A stretch of DNA of 56,377 bases from Thioclava indica. Lineage in GTDB: Bacteria; Pseudomonadota; Alphaproteobacteria; Rhodobacterales; Rhodobacteraceae. Of this stretch, positions 43,434-51,772 are shown one piece after another (within the stretch, counting starts at the first letter, position 1; each line of letters opens with the position of its first letter). The notes under the pieces are model-generated. The model was not told the origin of the DNA, searched no databases, and worked only from the letters and a program-made list of their open reading frames with translations. The position numbers were made by a program, and so were the translations under genes. The stretch covers positions 1 to 56,377 of the forward strand of contig NZ_AUNB01000020.1 in NCBI RefSeq assembly GCF_000714545.1, given 5' to 3'.

Positions 43434-44845
43434 AGATCAAGCGCACTCAGGCGGTGCCACGCGATGCGTTCGACCTGCGCGCAAGCCTCGGCCAGTTCGT
43501 CGTTGCGGCTATTGGCCAAGCGGCGATGAAACGCGTGCAGGATCGAGGCCTTGGTGTTGTCTTTCACTGCGATGATGAAGGGAAAGCCGAATTTCTTGGT
43601 GTATTGCGTGTTGAGCGCCTCGAATGTGGCGCGCTCGCCATCGCTGAGCGCATCCAGCCCGGCGCTGGCCTGTTCCGAAGTGCTTTCCGCTGTCAGCCGT
43701 TTCGCCTGCGCCAGCTTGCCCGCAAGATCGGGATGCGCGGCCAGAACGCCAAGCCGTTCATCGGCGCTGGCGCTGCGAAAGATCCGCGCAAGGGCCGAGG
43801 CCATGCCCTCATGGCAATCATGCGCGGGGCCAAGTTCGAGATCGAAGGCGCGCTCGGCGATCCAGGGCGAATGTTCGTAGATCCCGCCAAAGACCTCGAT
43901 AAAGCGCGCGCGGCTCATCTGGCTGGGACGCTCGCGCCGGATTGGGGGATGCGTGGCCGCCCAATGCGCCGCGATCTGGCCGCGCGTGGCAAACCACACG
44001 CCCTCATGCCCGCGCGCGTATTCGAGAAAGCGTTTCAGCCCGGCAAGTTTGCCCGGTCGTCCGATCAGACGGTTGTGCAGCCCGACGGAAAACATCTTGG
44101 GCGCACCGTCCAGCCCCTCGGCGTAAAGCGTGTCGAAACTGTCCTTGAGATAGGTGAAGAACTGTTCGCCCTCGATATAGCCCGGCGCTGTGGCGAACCG
44201 CATGTCATTGGCCTCAAGCGTGTAGGGGATCACCAGTTGGTCGCGTTCTCCGGCCTCGATCCAATAGGGCAGATCATCGTCGTAAGTGTCGGAAATCCAG
44301 TCGAAACCGCCCTCTTCGGCGGTCAGGCGCACGGTATTGACGCTGCAACGGCCCGTGTACCAACCGCGCGGACGGGCGCCCACGACCTCGGTATGCAGGC
44401 GGATCGCCTCGGCGATCTGGGCGCGTTCCTGATCCTCGGGCATATCCTTGTGCTCGACCCATTTCAGACCGTGACTGGCGATTTCCCAGCCCGCCTCTTT
44501 CATCGCGGCAACCTGTTCGGGGGCACGCGCAAGGGCCGTCGCCACGCCATAAATCGTCAGCGGTAGGTTGAGCGATGTGAACAGCCGATGCAGCCGCCAG
44601 AACCCGGCGCGCGCGCCATAGTCATAAATCGACTCCATGTTCCAATGGCGCTGGCCGGGCCATTGCGCAGCGCCCGCGATATCGGACAGGAACGCCTCGG
44701 ATGCAGCATCGCCATGCAGCACGCAATTTTCGCCGCCCTCTTCGAAGTTCAGCACCATCGAGATCGCCACCCGCGCCGCGCCGGGCCATTGCGGGTCGGG
44801 GGTGGTGCGGCCATAGCCGCGCAGGTCGCGGGGGTAGCGGGTCAT
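43430..44845 (-). CDS. puuE-uraD: Fused allantoinase PuuE / OHCU decarboxylase
   Basis: Two-domain protein of 471 residues for ureide degradation. Residues about 1-305 form a polysaccharide-deacetylase-type (NodB-like) allantoinase, PuuE: PRDLRGYGRTTPDPQWPGAA, FEEGGENCVLHGD, ASHGLKWVEHKD and MFSVGLHNRLIGRPGKL. Residues about 313-471 form the OHCU decarboxylase (UraD): RARFIEVFGGIYEHSPWIAE, AHPDLAGKLA and KKFGFPFIIAVKDNTK, with His of the HPDL motif as catalytic. UraD makes (S)-allantoin from OHCU and PuuE opens it, so the fusion joins consecutive steps. The other uric-acid genes are not in the window. It is divergent from the winged-helix regulator. Confidence 0.93.
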   Translation of the reverse strand: MTRYPRDLRGYGRTTPDPQWPGAARVAISMVLNFEEGGENCVLHGDAASEAFLSDIAGAAQWPGQRHWNMESIYDYGARAGFWRLHRLFTSLNLPLTIYGVATALARAPEQVAAMKEAGWEIASHGLKWVEHKDMPEDQERAQIAEAIRLHTEVVGARPRGWYTGRCSVNTVRLTAEEGGFDWISDTYDDDLPYWIEAGERDQLVIPYTLEANDMRFATAPGYIEGEQFFTYLKDSFDTLYAEGLDGAPKMFSVGLHNRLIGRPGKLAGLKRFLEYARGHEGVWFATRGQIAAHWAATHPPIRRERPSQMSRARFIEVFGGIYEHSPWIAERAFDLELGPAHDCHEGMASALARIFRSASADERLGVLAAHPDLAGKLAQAKRLTAESTSEQASAGLDALSDGERATFEALNTQYTKKFGFPFIIAVKDNTKASILHAFHRRLANSRNDELAEACAQVERIAWHRLSALDL

Positions 44846-45013
44846 CAGGGGCGCTCCGTCATGATTTTAACCGCGCCAGAAGAAAGCAAATCGCGGCAAA
44901 GGGAAAGCCCCCATCCGCCGGAAAGACGGGCAGGTTGGCGATGGACAGGATATCAATGAATTGCGTATGATCTGTCGGTGTAATCTAAACAAATTATCGG
45001 AGTTCTCCCCGAC

Positions 45014-45526
45014 ATGGCCGCAGGAAATCGCCGCATCGTCTCGTCTCGACATCTGGCTGATGGCCAGACTTGGGAAGCCTCGGAATACGAATACGGGCTG
45101 ATCATCGCGTATAACAGTTTCGCGCGATGGATGCAGCGTTGCATGGGCGCGGCGGGCATGGGCGAACTGTCACCGCTTGAGATCTTGGTCCTGCATAACG
45201 CCAACCATCGCAATCGCGAAAAACGGCTGAGCGATATTTGCTTTCTGCTCAATATCGAAGATACGCATACGGTCACTTACGCGCTGCGCAAGCTTGTTAA
45301 GATGGGACTTTTGACTTCGGAAAAGCGCGGAAAAGAAGTGTTTTATCGCACATCCGACACCGGGCAAGCGCTGTGTGATCGCTACCGTGTAGTGCGCGAG
45401 GAGTGTTTGTTGGAGCCGATCGAAAAAGGCGGTCCCGACGGGGCAGAACTGCGCGAGATCGCCGCCGCGATGCGCGTCTTGTCGGGCCTTTACGATCAGG
45501 CGAGCCGCGCGGCGTCCTCCCTATAG
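45014..45526 (+). CDS. Winged-helix (MarR-like) DNA-binding protein
   Basis: A 170-residue protein with a central winged helix-turn-helix. Helices 2-3 read LSDICFLLNIEDTHTVTYALRK, and the wing reads GLLTSEKRGKEVFYRTSDTG, typical of MarR/PadR-type repressors; dimerisation helices lie at both ends. It sits between and divergent from the fused ureide gene, and convergent with the TRAP permease, so its target could be either; regulators of this type are known near allantoin genes in Rhodobacteraceae (recollection, not checked). The start is the ATG at 45014; no strong ribosome site is seen. Confidence 0.8.
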   Translation: MAAGNRRIVSSRHLADGQTWEASEYEYGLIIAYNSFARWMQRCMGAAGMGELSPLEILVLHNANHRNREKRLSDICFLLNIEDTHTVTYALRKLVKMGLLTSEKRGKEVFYRTSDTGQALCDRYRVVREECLLEPIEKGGPDGAELREIAAAMRVLSGLYDQASRAASSL

Positions 45527-45544
45527 GGCCACCGCGCGACAGCG

Positions 45545-46855
45545 TTAATTCCCCATCGCGTCGGGCAGGAATGTCACGATCTGCGGGAACAGGGTGATCA
45601 GCAAAACGCCCAGCAGCAACAGCCCAAAGAAGGGAAAGGCGGCGCGCGCGATTTTCATGATATCGAACCCTGTCAGCCCTTGAATGACGAACAGGTTAAA
45701 GCCGACGGGCGGGGTGATCTGGCTCATCTCAACCACAAGCACCAGATAGATGCCAAACCACATCGGGTCGATCCCGGCCGCCTGCACCATTGGCAAAATG
45801 ATGGACGTGGTCAGCACCACCACCGAAATCCCGTCGAGAAAACAGCCCAGCACGATGAAAAACACCGTCAGGACCGCCAGCAGCGCATAGGGCGTCAGGC
45901 CAAACGTGCCGATCCAAGCGGCCAGATTGCGCGGAATTCCGGTAAAGCCCATCGACACCGACAGCACCGAGGCCCCCATCAGGATAAAGGCGATCATCGC
46001 ACTGGTGCGGGTCGCGGATAGCAGCGCCTCGATGAAATCACGGCGCGAGAATGTGCCACTGGCCACGGCGAGGATCAGCGAGAACACCACCCCAATCGCG
46101 GCGGCATCCGTGGGCGAGGCAACGCCGGTATAGATCGTGCCAATCACGCCTCCGATCAGCGCTACAACCGGCAGCAGATTGCGTGAGGCTCGCAGCTTGT
46201 CACGCAGGCTCGGGGTGCCCTCCTCGGCCGGGATCATGCCCGGATTGAGCCACGCTCGCAGCGCAACATAGCCCCCAAACAGCACCACCAGCATCAGCCC
46301 CGGCAAGATGCCCGCGATGAAGAGGCGCGCGATGGATTGCTCGGTCGCGACACCGTAGACGATCAGGATCACCGAGGGCGGGATCAGAAACCCCAGCGTA
46401 GCCGAACCCGCCAGCGTGCCCAAAATCAGGCTTTCGGGATAGCCGCGTTTCGTCAACTCGGGCACCGACATGCGCCCGATCGTGGCAGCGGTGGCAGCAG
46501 AGGAGCCCGACACGGCGGCGAAAATCGCACAGCCCAGCACGTTGACATGCAACAACCGCCCCGGCGTCCGCCCCAGCCACGGGGCAAGGCCGCTGAACAT
46601 GTCCTGACTAAGCCGCGAACGCAACAATATCTCGCCCATCAGAATGAATAACGGCAGCGCCGCCAGTGGCCAGCTATGGCTGTTACCCCAAAGCGTCGTG
46701 GCCATAACCAACCCGGTCGGCGCGTTGGAAAAGAAGGTCAGCCCTGCCAGCGCAACCACCAGCAGCGACAGCGCCACCCACAGCCCGCCCGCGAGAAGCA
46801 CCAACAACAGGCCCAGCAAAATCGAGAAAACAACCGGATCGGACATTGTGCTCAT
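45545..46855 (-). CDS. dctM: TRAP transporter large permease (DctM)
   Basis: Inner-membrane subunit of 436 residues with about 12 hydrophobic helices that carries the solute across the membrane with sodium. Family signs: SGSSAATAATIGRMSVPELT and RGYPESLILGTLAGSATLGF followed by LIPPSVILIVYG near the substrate path, and the second-half counterpart with DGISVVVLTTSIILPMVQAAGIDP and ITPPVGFNLFVIQGLTG. Its start overlaps the dctQ stop by ATGA. It is the last gene of the dctP-dctQ-dctM set. Confidence 0.94.
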   Translation of the reverse strand: MSTMSDPVVFSILLGLLLVLLAGGLWVALSLLVVALAGLTFFSNAPTGLVMATTLWGNSHSWPLAALPLFILMGEILLRSRLSQDMFSGLAPWLGRTPGRLLHVNVLGCAIFAAVSGSSAATAATIGRMSVPELTKRGYPESLILGTLAGSATLGFLIPPSVILIVYGVATEQSIARLFIAGILPGLMLVVLFGGYVALRAWLNPGMIPAEEGTPSLRDKLRASRNLLPVVALIGGVIGTIYTGVASPTDAAAIGVVFSLILAVASGTFSRRDFIEALLSATRTSAMIAFILMGASVLSVSMGFTGIPRNLAAWIGTFGLTPYALLAVLTVFFIVLGCFLDGISVVVLTTSIILPMVQAAGIDPMWFGIYLVLVVEMSQITPPVGFNLFVIQGLTGFDIMKIARAAFPFFGLLLLGVLLITLFPQIVTFLPDAMGN

Positions 46856-47376
46856 TCCACCGTGTGATCGACAATGACCGAGCGACCCGCGCGCAGGCTC
46901 TCGATCAGCGTATCAAGAAAGGCCACGCCAAGCAGCGCCAGCCCCGCCACCATCACGCTTTGCGGCATCCAGATCGAGATCGCGACGATGCCGGTGGATT
47001 TGTCCCCGTATTGCCAGCTTTCCATTGTCATTAAGGCGGCGAACCACGTTGCGTAAAAACTGGTCAGCGTGGCAACCGCCAGCGTGACACATTCCAACAC
47101 CCAGCGCGGGCGCTCGGACAATCGCGAGATTACGAGGTTCACGCGGATATGCGTGCCATGGCGCAGCGTATGCGCCAGCGCGAGAAAGCTGGCTGAGGCC
47201 AGAAGATAGCCCGAGAAATCTGCGTAGGACGGGATTGTGAAAGACAGGTCAGGCCCGCCCAGCCGCGCCAGGATATTGAGGCAGACTTGGGCGCTGACCA
47301 ACAGGCAAATCGCAAGAATCGAGAGGGCGGCCAGCCCTGCGGAATACAGATAGGCTTTATCAAGCAGCCGACGCAT
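46852..47376 (-). CDS. dctQ: TRAP transporter small permease (DctQ)
   Basis: Membrane subunit of 174 residues with four helices, working with the large permease. The start at 47376 has AGGAG nine bases upstream; an ATG 6 codons earlier is less likely. The DctQ pattern includes ILARLGGPDLSFTIPSYADF, the HTLRHGTHIRVNLVISRL loop and the helix FYATWFAALMTMESWQYGDK. The conserved polar loop and its position between dctP and dctM confirm the call. Expression probably depends on readthrough of the terminator that separates it from dctP. Confidence 0.92.
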   Translation of the reverse strand: MRRLLDKAYLYSAGLAALSILAICLLVSAQVCLNILARLGGPDLSFTIPSYADFSGYLLASASFLALAHTLRHGTHIRVNLVISRLSERPRWVLECVTLAVATLTSFYATWFAALMTMESWQYGDKSTGIVAISIWMPQSVMVAGLALLGVAFLDTLIESLRAGRSVIVDHTVE

Positions 47377-47408
47377 GGCGGATCGCTCCTGCAAGGGACA
47401 GAAAACTG

Positions 47409-47445
47409 AAAAAGAGCGGCCCGCCTTTGGGAAAAGACGGGCCGC
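47409..47445 (-). terminator. Internal terminator/attenuator between dctP and dctQ
   Basis: On the minus strand GCGGCCCG (47445-47438) pairs with CGGGCCGC (47423-47416), with a further CTTTT/AAAGG pairing inside the loop, followed by TCTTTTT. This is a textbook rho-independent terminator placed just after the binding-protein gene, which should leave dctP more highly expressed than the permease genes. Confidence 0.85.
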
Positions 47446-47452
47446 GCATGGG

Positions 47453-48418
47453 TCAGTTGGCTTGATAGGCCTGCAAGACGCTCATCGCGTCGGGCAAGGC
47501 TTTTTCTTTCCATTTCACCAGCATCTCATCGCCGATCTTTTGCAAGCCAGCCTCAAGTTCGGGGCTTGGATCGACGATATGCATCCCGTTTTCCTGCATC
47601 GCCGCGATCTTGTCGGCGGCCTCTTTCTTGGACATCTCCCAGCCGCGCGTTTCGGCTTTGGCCGCTGCCGCCATCACCGCGCTTTGCTCATCGGCGCTGA
47701 GGCGGTCGAACGCGCGTTTGTTCACCACAACGATATTCTTGGGCAGCCAAGCGTCGATCTTGGTGTAGGTATCAACGAAATCCCAAGCCTTGGAATTGGC
47801 CCCGGTCGAGGGCGAAGTGATCATGGCCTGCACCTGTCCGGTGGTGAAAGCCTGCGCGATATCAGAGGCTTCGACCTGCACAGGCGCGGCCTTGGCCATC
47901 ATCGCGAACTCCTCAAGCGCGGGGTTATAGGCGCGAAAGCGCAACCCGGCGAGGTCGTCCACCGTCTTGATTTCCCCATTGGTATACAGCCCTTGGGCCG
48001 GCCACGGCACGGAAAAGAGCGGCATCAAGCCCTGCTTGGCAAGCAGCTCGGTGATCACAGGTTTCTGCGCAGCCCACAGCTTGGCCGCTTGTTCGTAGCT
48101 GGTGGCAAGAAACGGCTGGCTGTCGACGCCAAAGGCCAGATCTTCATTAGCGAGCGTTGACAAAAAGAACTCGCCAATCGGCACCTGCCCCGAGCGCACG
48201 GCGTTCTTGATTTCGCTATGGGGAAACAGCGAGCCCGCGGAATGCACCGCAACTTCCAGCTTGCCATCGGTCGCGCCAGAGACGTCCTTGGCGAAATCAC
48301 GGATATTGATGGTGTGGAATGTCGTGTCGCCATAGGGCGTGGGCATGTCCCAAGTTTGCGCCTGCGCGCCACCGGCCAATCCGATCGCCGCCGCAAGGGT
48401 TATCGCGAAATGTCGCAT
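47453..48418 (-). CDS. dctP: TRAP transporter substrate-binding protein (DctP)
   Basis: Periplasmic binding protein of 321 residues. Signal peptide RHFAITLAAAIGLAGGAQA precedes QTWDMPTPYGDTTFHTINI; the DctP pattern continues with KLEVAVHSAGSLFPHSE, the anchor Arg segment LAGLRFRAYNPALEEFAMMA, PVQVEASDIAQAFTTGQVQA and NIVVVNKRAFDRL. The conserved Arg in LRFRAYN is the one that holds the ligand carboxylate. It is transcribed first, divergent from pxpB. With pxpBCA opposite, 5-oxoproline is the obvious ligand candidate, though related acids cannot be excluded. Confidence 0.92.
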   Translation of the reverse strand: MRHFAITLAAAIGLAGGAQAQTWDMPTPYGDTTFHTINIRDFAKDVSGATDGKLEVAVHSAGSLFPHSEIKNAVRSGQVPIGEFFLSTLANEDLAFGVDSQPFLATSYEQAAKLWAAQKPVITELLAKQGLMPLFSVPWPAQGLYTNGEIKTVDDLAGLRFRAYNPALEEFAMMAKAAPVQVEASDIAQAFTTGQVQAMITSPSTGANSKAWDFVDTYTKIDAWLPKNIVVVNKRAFDRLSADEQSAVMAAAAKAETRGWEMSKKEAADKIAAMQENGMHIVDPSPELEAGLQKIGDEMLVKWKEKALPDAMSVLQAYQAN

Positions 48419-48470
48419 CTTATCTCTCCTGTCGGGTTAGGGCGGGGTTGGTCCTCGCTCACTTTCATAA

Positions 48471-48509
48471 CGTTGACATTTTGTCGGTAATTTGAAATCA
48501 AAGTCAACG
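48471..48509. promoter_or_regulatory. CGTTGAC inverted repeat in the dctP/pxpB divergent promoter
   Basis: CGTTGAC (48471-48477) and GTCAACG (48503-48509) are perfect seven-base inverted arms 25 bases apart in the 136-base gap. Each arm contains TTGAC, which could act as a -35 element in its own direction, so the dyad could be both promoter pair and operator. No regulator gene is adjacent. Confidence 0.45.
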
Positions 48510-48554
48510 AGAAGTTTTTATCCGCACCGTCCAAGCCCCGCAGCGAAAGCCGAT

Positions 48555-49325
48555 ATGAGTGTTGAATACGCCCTTTTGCCACCAAGTGCTGGCCCTCAGG
48601 ATGTGCAGATTCTGCCGCTTGGGCAGGACGGCATTCTGGTGCGCTTCGCGTTGCGGGCAGAGCCGTGGGCGACCTCGGCGGCGCAGGCGTTTTATGACAC
48701 CGCCCGCGCCGCCCCCCTGCCCCATCTGCACGAGATCGTGCCCAGCCTGACCTCGGTTTTGTTTCGCTTTGATGCGACGAAAACCACGCGCGCGGAATGT
48801 GCCCGCCAGATCGCCGAACTGCTATCGGGGCGTGATTGGCACACAGCTATGCCGCAGCCCGCCACGCGGATCTGGCGCATTCCGGCGGCCTTTGGCGGCG
48901 AACATGGCCCCGATCTTGAAGCTGCCTCCAAGCTTGCGGGCCTTAGCCCCGAAGCCGCCATCGAGATGATCACAACAACGCCTTTGCGCGTTCTGGCGAT
49001 CGGGTTTGCGCCCGGTCAGCCCTATCTGGGACTGCTGCCCAAACCGTGGGATCTGCCCCGGATGCAAAGCCTCAACCCGCAGGTTCCCAAGGGCGCGATT
49101 GCGGTGGCGGTGCGCCAGTTGGTGCTGTTTTCCAATGCCTCGCCCACCGGATGGCGCCAGATCGCGCGCACGGCTTTTGCGCCGTTTCGCCCCGATGCCG
49201 AGCCCGCCGTGCCGTTGCGCGCAGGCGATGCACTGCAACTCGTTCCGGTCTCGGGTGATGACCTGACCGGGCTACTTGCGAGCGGCGATCCGGCAGGCGG
49301 CGCGATCTGCGAGACGCGGGAATGA
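48555..49325 (+). CDS. pxpB: 5-oxoprolinase subunit PxpB (KipI-like)
   Basis: Subunit B of the ATP-dependent enzyme that opens 5-oxoproline to glutamate, acting with PxpA and PxpC in the cytoplasm. Product of 256 residues from the ATG at 48555. The KipI/allophanate-hydrolase subunit 1 pattern is plain: VQILPLGQDGILVRFA near the start, IHEIVPSLTSVLFRFD-like segment (HEIVPSLTSVLFRFD), WRIPAAFGGEHGPDLE, AIGFAPGQPYLGLLP and PVPVGAIAVAV-like turn (QVPKGAIAVAV). It overlaps pxpC by ATGA. Its divergence from dctP ties the set to the TRAP transporter. Confidence 0.9.
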   Translation: MSVEYALLPPSAGPQDVQILPLGQDGILVRFALRAEPWATSAAQAFYDTARAAPLPHLHEIVPSLTSVLFRFDATKTTRAECARQIAELLSGRDWHTAMPQPATRIWRIPAAFGGEHGPDLEAASKLAGLSPEAAIEMITTTPLRVLAIGFAPGQPYLGLLPKPWDLPRMQSLNPQVPKGAIAVAVRQLVLFSNASPTGWRQIARTAFAPFRPDAEPAVPLRAGDALQLVPVSGDDLTGLLASGDPAGGAICETRE

Positions 49326-50341
49326 GCGGCCAGATCTTTATCCACAAAGCCGGGCCGGGGCTGAGCGTGCAGGATTTAGGCCGCTTGGGGCAAACCCATA
49401 TCGGACTGTCACGCGGCGGCGCGGCGGATCGTCTTGCGCTATACGAGGCGGCGGCATTGTTGGGGTTGTCCGTCCCCATCGCAGCCATCGAAATGGCCGC
49501 GATGGGTGGCGATTTTGAGGTCACACAGCCCAGCCGCATTGCACTGACCGGCGCTCCGATGCGCGCCTCTATTGACGCGCACCCTGTCGCGTGGAGCGCG
49601 AGCCACCTTTTGCAGCCGGGCCAGATCCTGCGCATCGGCGCCGCGACCGCGGGAGTGTTTGGCTATCTCACCTGTGCGGGCGGGATTGAGGTCCCGCCGA
49701 AGCTTGGCAGTCGTGCAACCCATCTGAGCGCGGGGCTTGGCGCGGCTTTGACGGCGGGCGCTCGCCTGCCGCTTGGCGTCGATAACGCCCTGGAAAAGGG
49801 TGCGCGCGTGTTGCGCTGTGATAACCGGTTCGAGGGCGGCACGCTGCGCTATATCTCTGGCCCGCAAACCGAATTATTCGATGCCACGACCCGCGCGCGC
49901 TTTGATCAGACGTGCTTTACGCGCAGCCCGTCCGGCAACCGTCAGGGCGTGGCGCTGGACTTTGAGGGCACCGCATTCGCGGCGCAGGCCCCCAAGGGGC
50001 TGGCCTCGGATTTTATTCAGGAAGGCGACATCCAGATGACCGGCGCGGGTCACCCCTTCGTGCTTTTGGCCGAGTGTCAGACCATCGGCGGCTACCCCCG
50101 GATCGGCACTGTTCTGGACTGCGACATTCCCAAGATCGCGCAGGCACCCGTGGGTGCGCGGCTACGCTTTGCCCATGTCACCTTGGCCGAGGCCGACCGG
50201 ATCGCCGCGACCCAAGAGAACCTGTTGCAAAACCTGCGCCGCCAGAGCACAGATTTGATACGCGACCCGCGCATGATCCCCGATCTGTTGGCCTATCAAC
50301 TGATCAGCGGCGTCACAGCGGGGCGCGACCTAGAGGAGTAA
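49322..50341 (+). CDS. pxpC: 5-oxoprolinase subunit PxpC (KipA-like)
   Basis: Subunit C, related to the biotin-dependent carboxyltransferase half of urea amidolyase, 339 residues. It opens with IFIHKAGPGLSVQDLGRLGQ, a family hallmark, and continues with GLSRGGAADRLALYEAA, AGGIEVPPKLGSRATHLSAG, RCDNRFEGGTLR, and the conserved SEDFIQEGDIQ-like stretch (ASDFIQEGDIQ is the form here), with GGYPRIGTVLDCDIPKIAQA in the last third. It overlaps pxpB (ATGA) and is followed by pxpA three bases later, so the three are co-translated. Confidence 0.92.
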   Translation: MSGQIFIHKAGPGLSVQDLGRLGQTHIGLSRGGAADRLALYEAAALLGLSVPIAAIEMAAMGGDFEVTQPSRIALTGAPMRASIDAHPVAWSASHLLQPGQILRIGAATAGVFGYLTCAGGIEVPPKLGSRATHLSAGLGAALTAGARLPLGVDNALEKGARVLRCDNRFEGGTLRYISGPQTELFDATTRARFDQTCFTRSPSGNRQGVALDFEGTAFAAQAPKGLASDFIQEGDIQMTGAGHPFVLLAECQTIGGYPRIGTVLDCDIPKIAQAPVGARLRFAHVTLAEADRIAATQENLLQNLRRQSTDLIRDPRMIPDLLAYQLISGVTAGRDLEE

Positions 50342-50344
50342 GCG

Positions 50345-51100
50345 ATGCGCAAAGTCGATCTGAATTCCGATATCGGCGAGGGCTTTGGCCCTTGGGTGAT
50401 GGGCGATGACGCCGGGCTGCTAGAGGTCATCACTTCGGCCAATATCGCCTGCGGTTTTCACGCCGGCGACCCGGATGTGATGGCGGCAACGATGGCTCTG
50501 GCGCAGGCGCGGGGCGTGGGGCTTGGCGCGCATCCGGGGTTCCCCGATTTGCAGGGGTTCGGGCGGCGCAGGCTGGCGCTGTCACATCGCGAGATCCGCA
50601 ATATGATCACCTACCAACTGGGCGCGGCGCAGGCGATGGCGCGGGCTGCGGGCGGGCAGTTGCGCCACCTCAAGCTGCACGGGGCGCTGTCGAATATGGC
50701 CTGCGAGGATGCTGAGCTGGCGCGCGTCTGCTTTGAGGCGGCGCTGCGTATTCAGCCCGATCTGGTGATCTTGGTGCAGCCCCAAACCGCGATGGATCAA
50801 GTCGTGCGCGATCTGGGCTGTGCTTGGGCGGGTGAGATTTTCGCCGATCGCGCCTATAACGACGACGCCACGCTGATGGATCGCAAAGCGCCCGGCTCGG
50901 TGCTGCATGACCCCACCGAGATCGCCGCGCGGATGCTGGAGATGCTGCGCGCTGGCGCAATCATTGCGCAATCTGGCAAGCATATTCCTTGCCGCATCGA
51001 CACGATTTGCGTGCATGGCGACACCGCAGGCGCGCTGTCCGTGGCGCGCACGTTGCGCCAAACCCTTGAGGCCGCGCAAATCACCATCGCCCCGCTTTGA
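50345..51100 (+). CDS. pxpA: 5-oxoprolinase subunit PxpA (LamB/YcsF family)
   Basis: Catalytic-side subunit of ATP-dependent 5-oxoprolinase, 251 residues. The N-terminus VDLNSDIGEGFGPWVMGDD and the next block ITSANIACGFHAGDPDVM are signatures of LamB/YcsF proteins, as are GAHPGFPDLQGFGRR, LKLHGALSNMACED, FADRAYNDDATLMDR and DTICVHGDTAGA. With pxpB and pxpC it forms the complete complex. It follows pxpC with GAGG at the junction. Together with the divergent TRAP genes it gives a self-contained pyroglutamate uptake and use unit, feeding glutamate metabolism. Confidence 0.93.
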   Translation: MRKVDLNSDIGEGFGPWVMGDDAGLLEVITSANIACGFHAGDPDVMAATMALAQARGVGLGAHPGFPDLQGFGRRRLALSHREIRNMITYQLGAAQAMARAAGGQLRHLKLHGALSNMACEDAELARVCFEAALRIQPDLVILVQPQTAMDQVVRDLGCAWAGEIFADRAYNDDATLMDRKAPGSVLHDPTEIAARMLEMLRAGAIIAQSGKHIPCRIDTICVHGDTAGALSVARTLRQTLEAAQITIAPL

Positions 51101-51251
51101 GCCAACATCAACTGGGTCGACCGAGATCGGCGCCTAGCCAAAGCCAGAGGCAATCTGCCTAAACCCAAAGCCGCAAAGCCCGCACCCGAACGCCCGGTTC
51201 GATCCCTTGCAAATCTGTTAAAAAATCTTCAAAATTTCTGCCCACAAGGCA

Positions 51252-51280
51252 TTGCGCTTCCCCACGCGGTGGCCTATCTA
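51252..51280 (+). promoter_or_regulatory. Promoter of the initiator tRNA gene
   Basis: TTGCGC (51252-51257) and TATCTA (51275-51280) are separated by exactly 17 bases and end 11 bases before the first base of the tRNA. This spacing and location fit a strong stable-RNA promoter. Confidence 0.75.
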
Positions 51281-51291
51281 GCCCCCATTGG

Positions 51292-51368
<77 letters not shown>

Positions 51369-51772
51369 ATAAAATCCCTCAAAAATCAAAAAACTTGCAG
51401 GCAACGCGGCCTCGCCATTTTCTACTGGCCAAAATGGACGGTGCTACACTGGTGCTACAAATTTGATCCTCAAACGTATCGCGCCCTGACGAAGTGCGCG
51501 AACCGGGCAATATCAGAGAATCAGTGGCGGGCTTGCCAGCCATGCGTTGACGGGTCTCCATCATGCGAAACGGTAAACGCTCGGATCGCCCCTAGGTGCA
51601 TCCTTCTACCCTGCGTCTAGCGTTGACAGCTGGGGCAGGCAGGGCGGAGAGCGGGCATTCGCTGCATTTCGCTCGAATGGCAGCAACGCGCAGGGAGCTG
51701 GCTTTGCAAAGTCGGGCCGACGTCACAGGCCCTTGAACCATGGGCGGCGATCTCAGATGTTTCTAAGCCTGC
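51369..51772. other. Non-coding left edge of the putative island
   Basis: 404 bases between the tRNA and the end of the GtrA/GT-C gene. No frame with family character, no integrase. Near the tRNA it has A-rich sequence and two direct repeats of GGTGCTACA (listed separately). The rest (51480-51770) shows no structure that I can interpret. Confidence 0.4.
51440..51459 (+). repeat. GGTGCTACA direct repeat near the tRNA
   Basis: GGTGCTACA occurs at 51440-51448 and 51451-51459, 11 bases apart, about one helical turn. Short direct repeats of this kind beside a tRNA gene can be arm sites for a tyrosine integrase. There is no integrase gene here, so the link is only suggestive. Confidence 0.3.

Noticed and set aside
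51101-51251. Possible gene remnant between pxpA and the tRNA promoter
   Set aside because: Short frames there have no recognisable domain and run into the tRNA.
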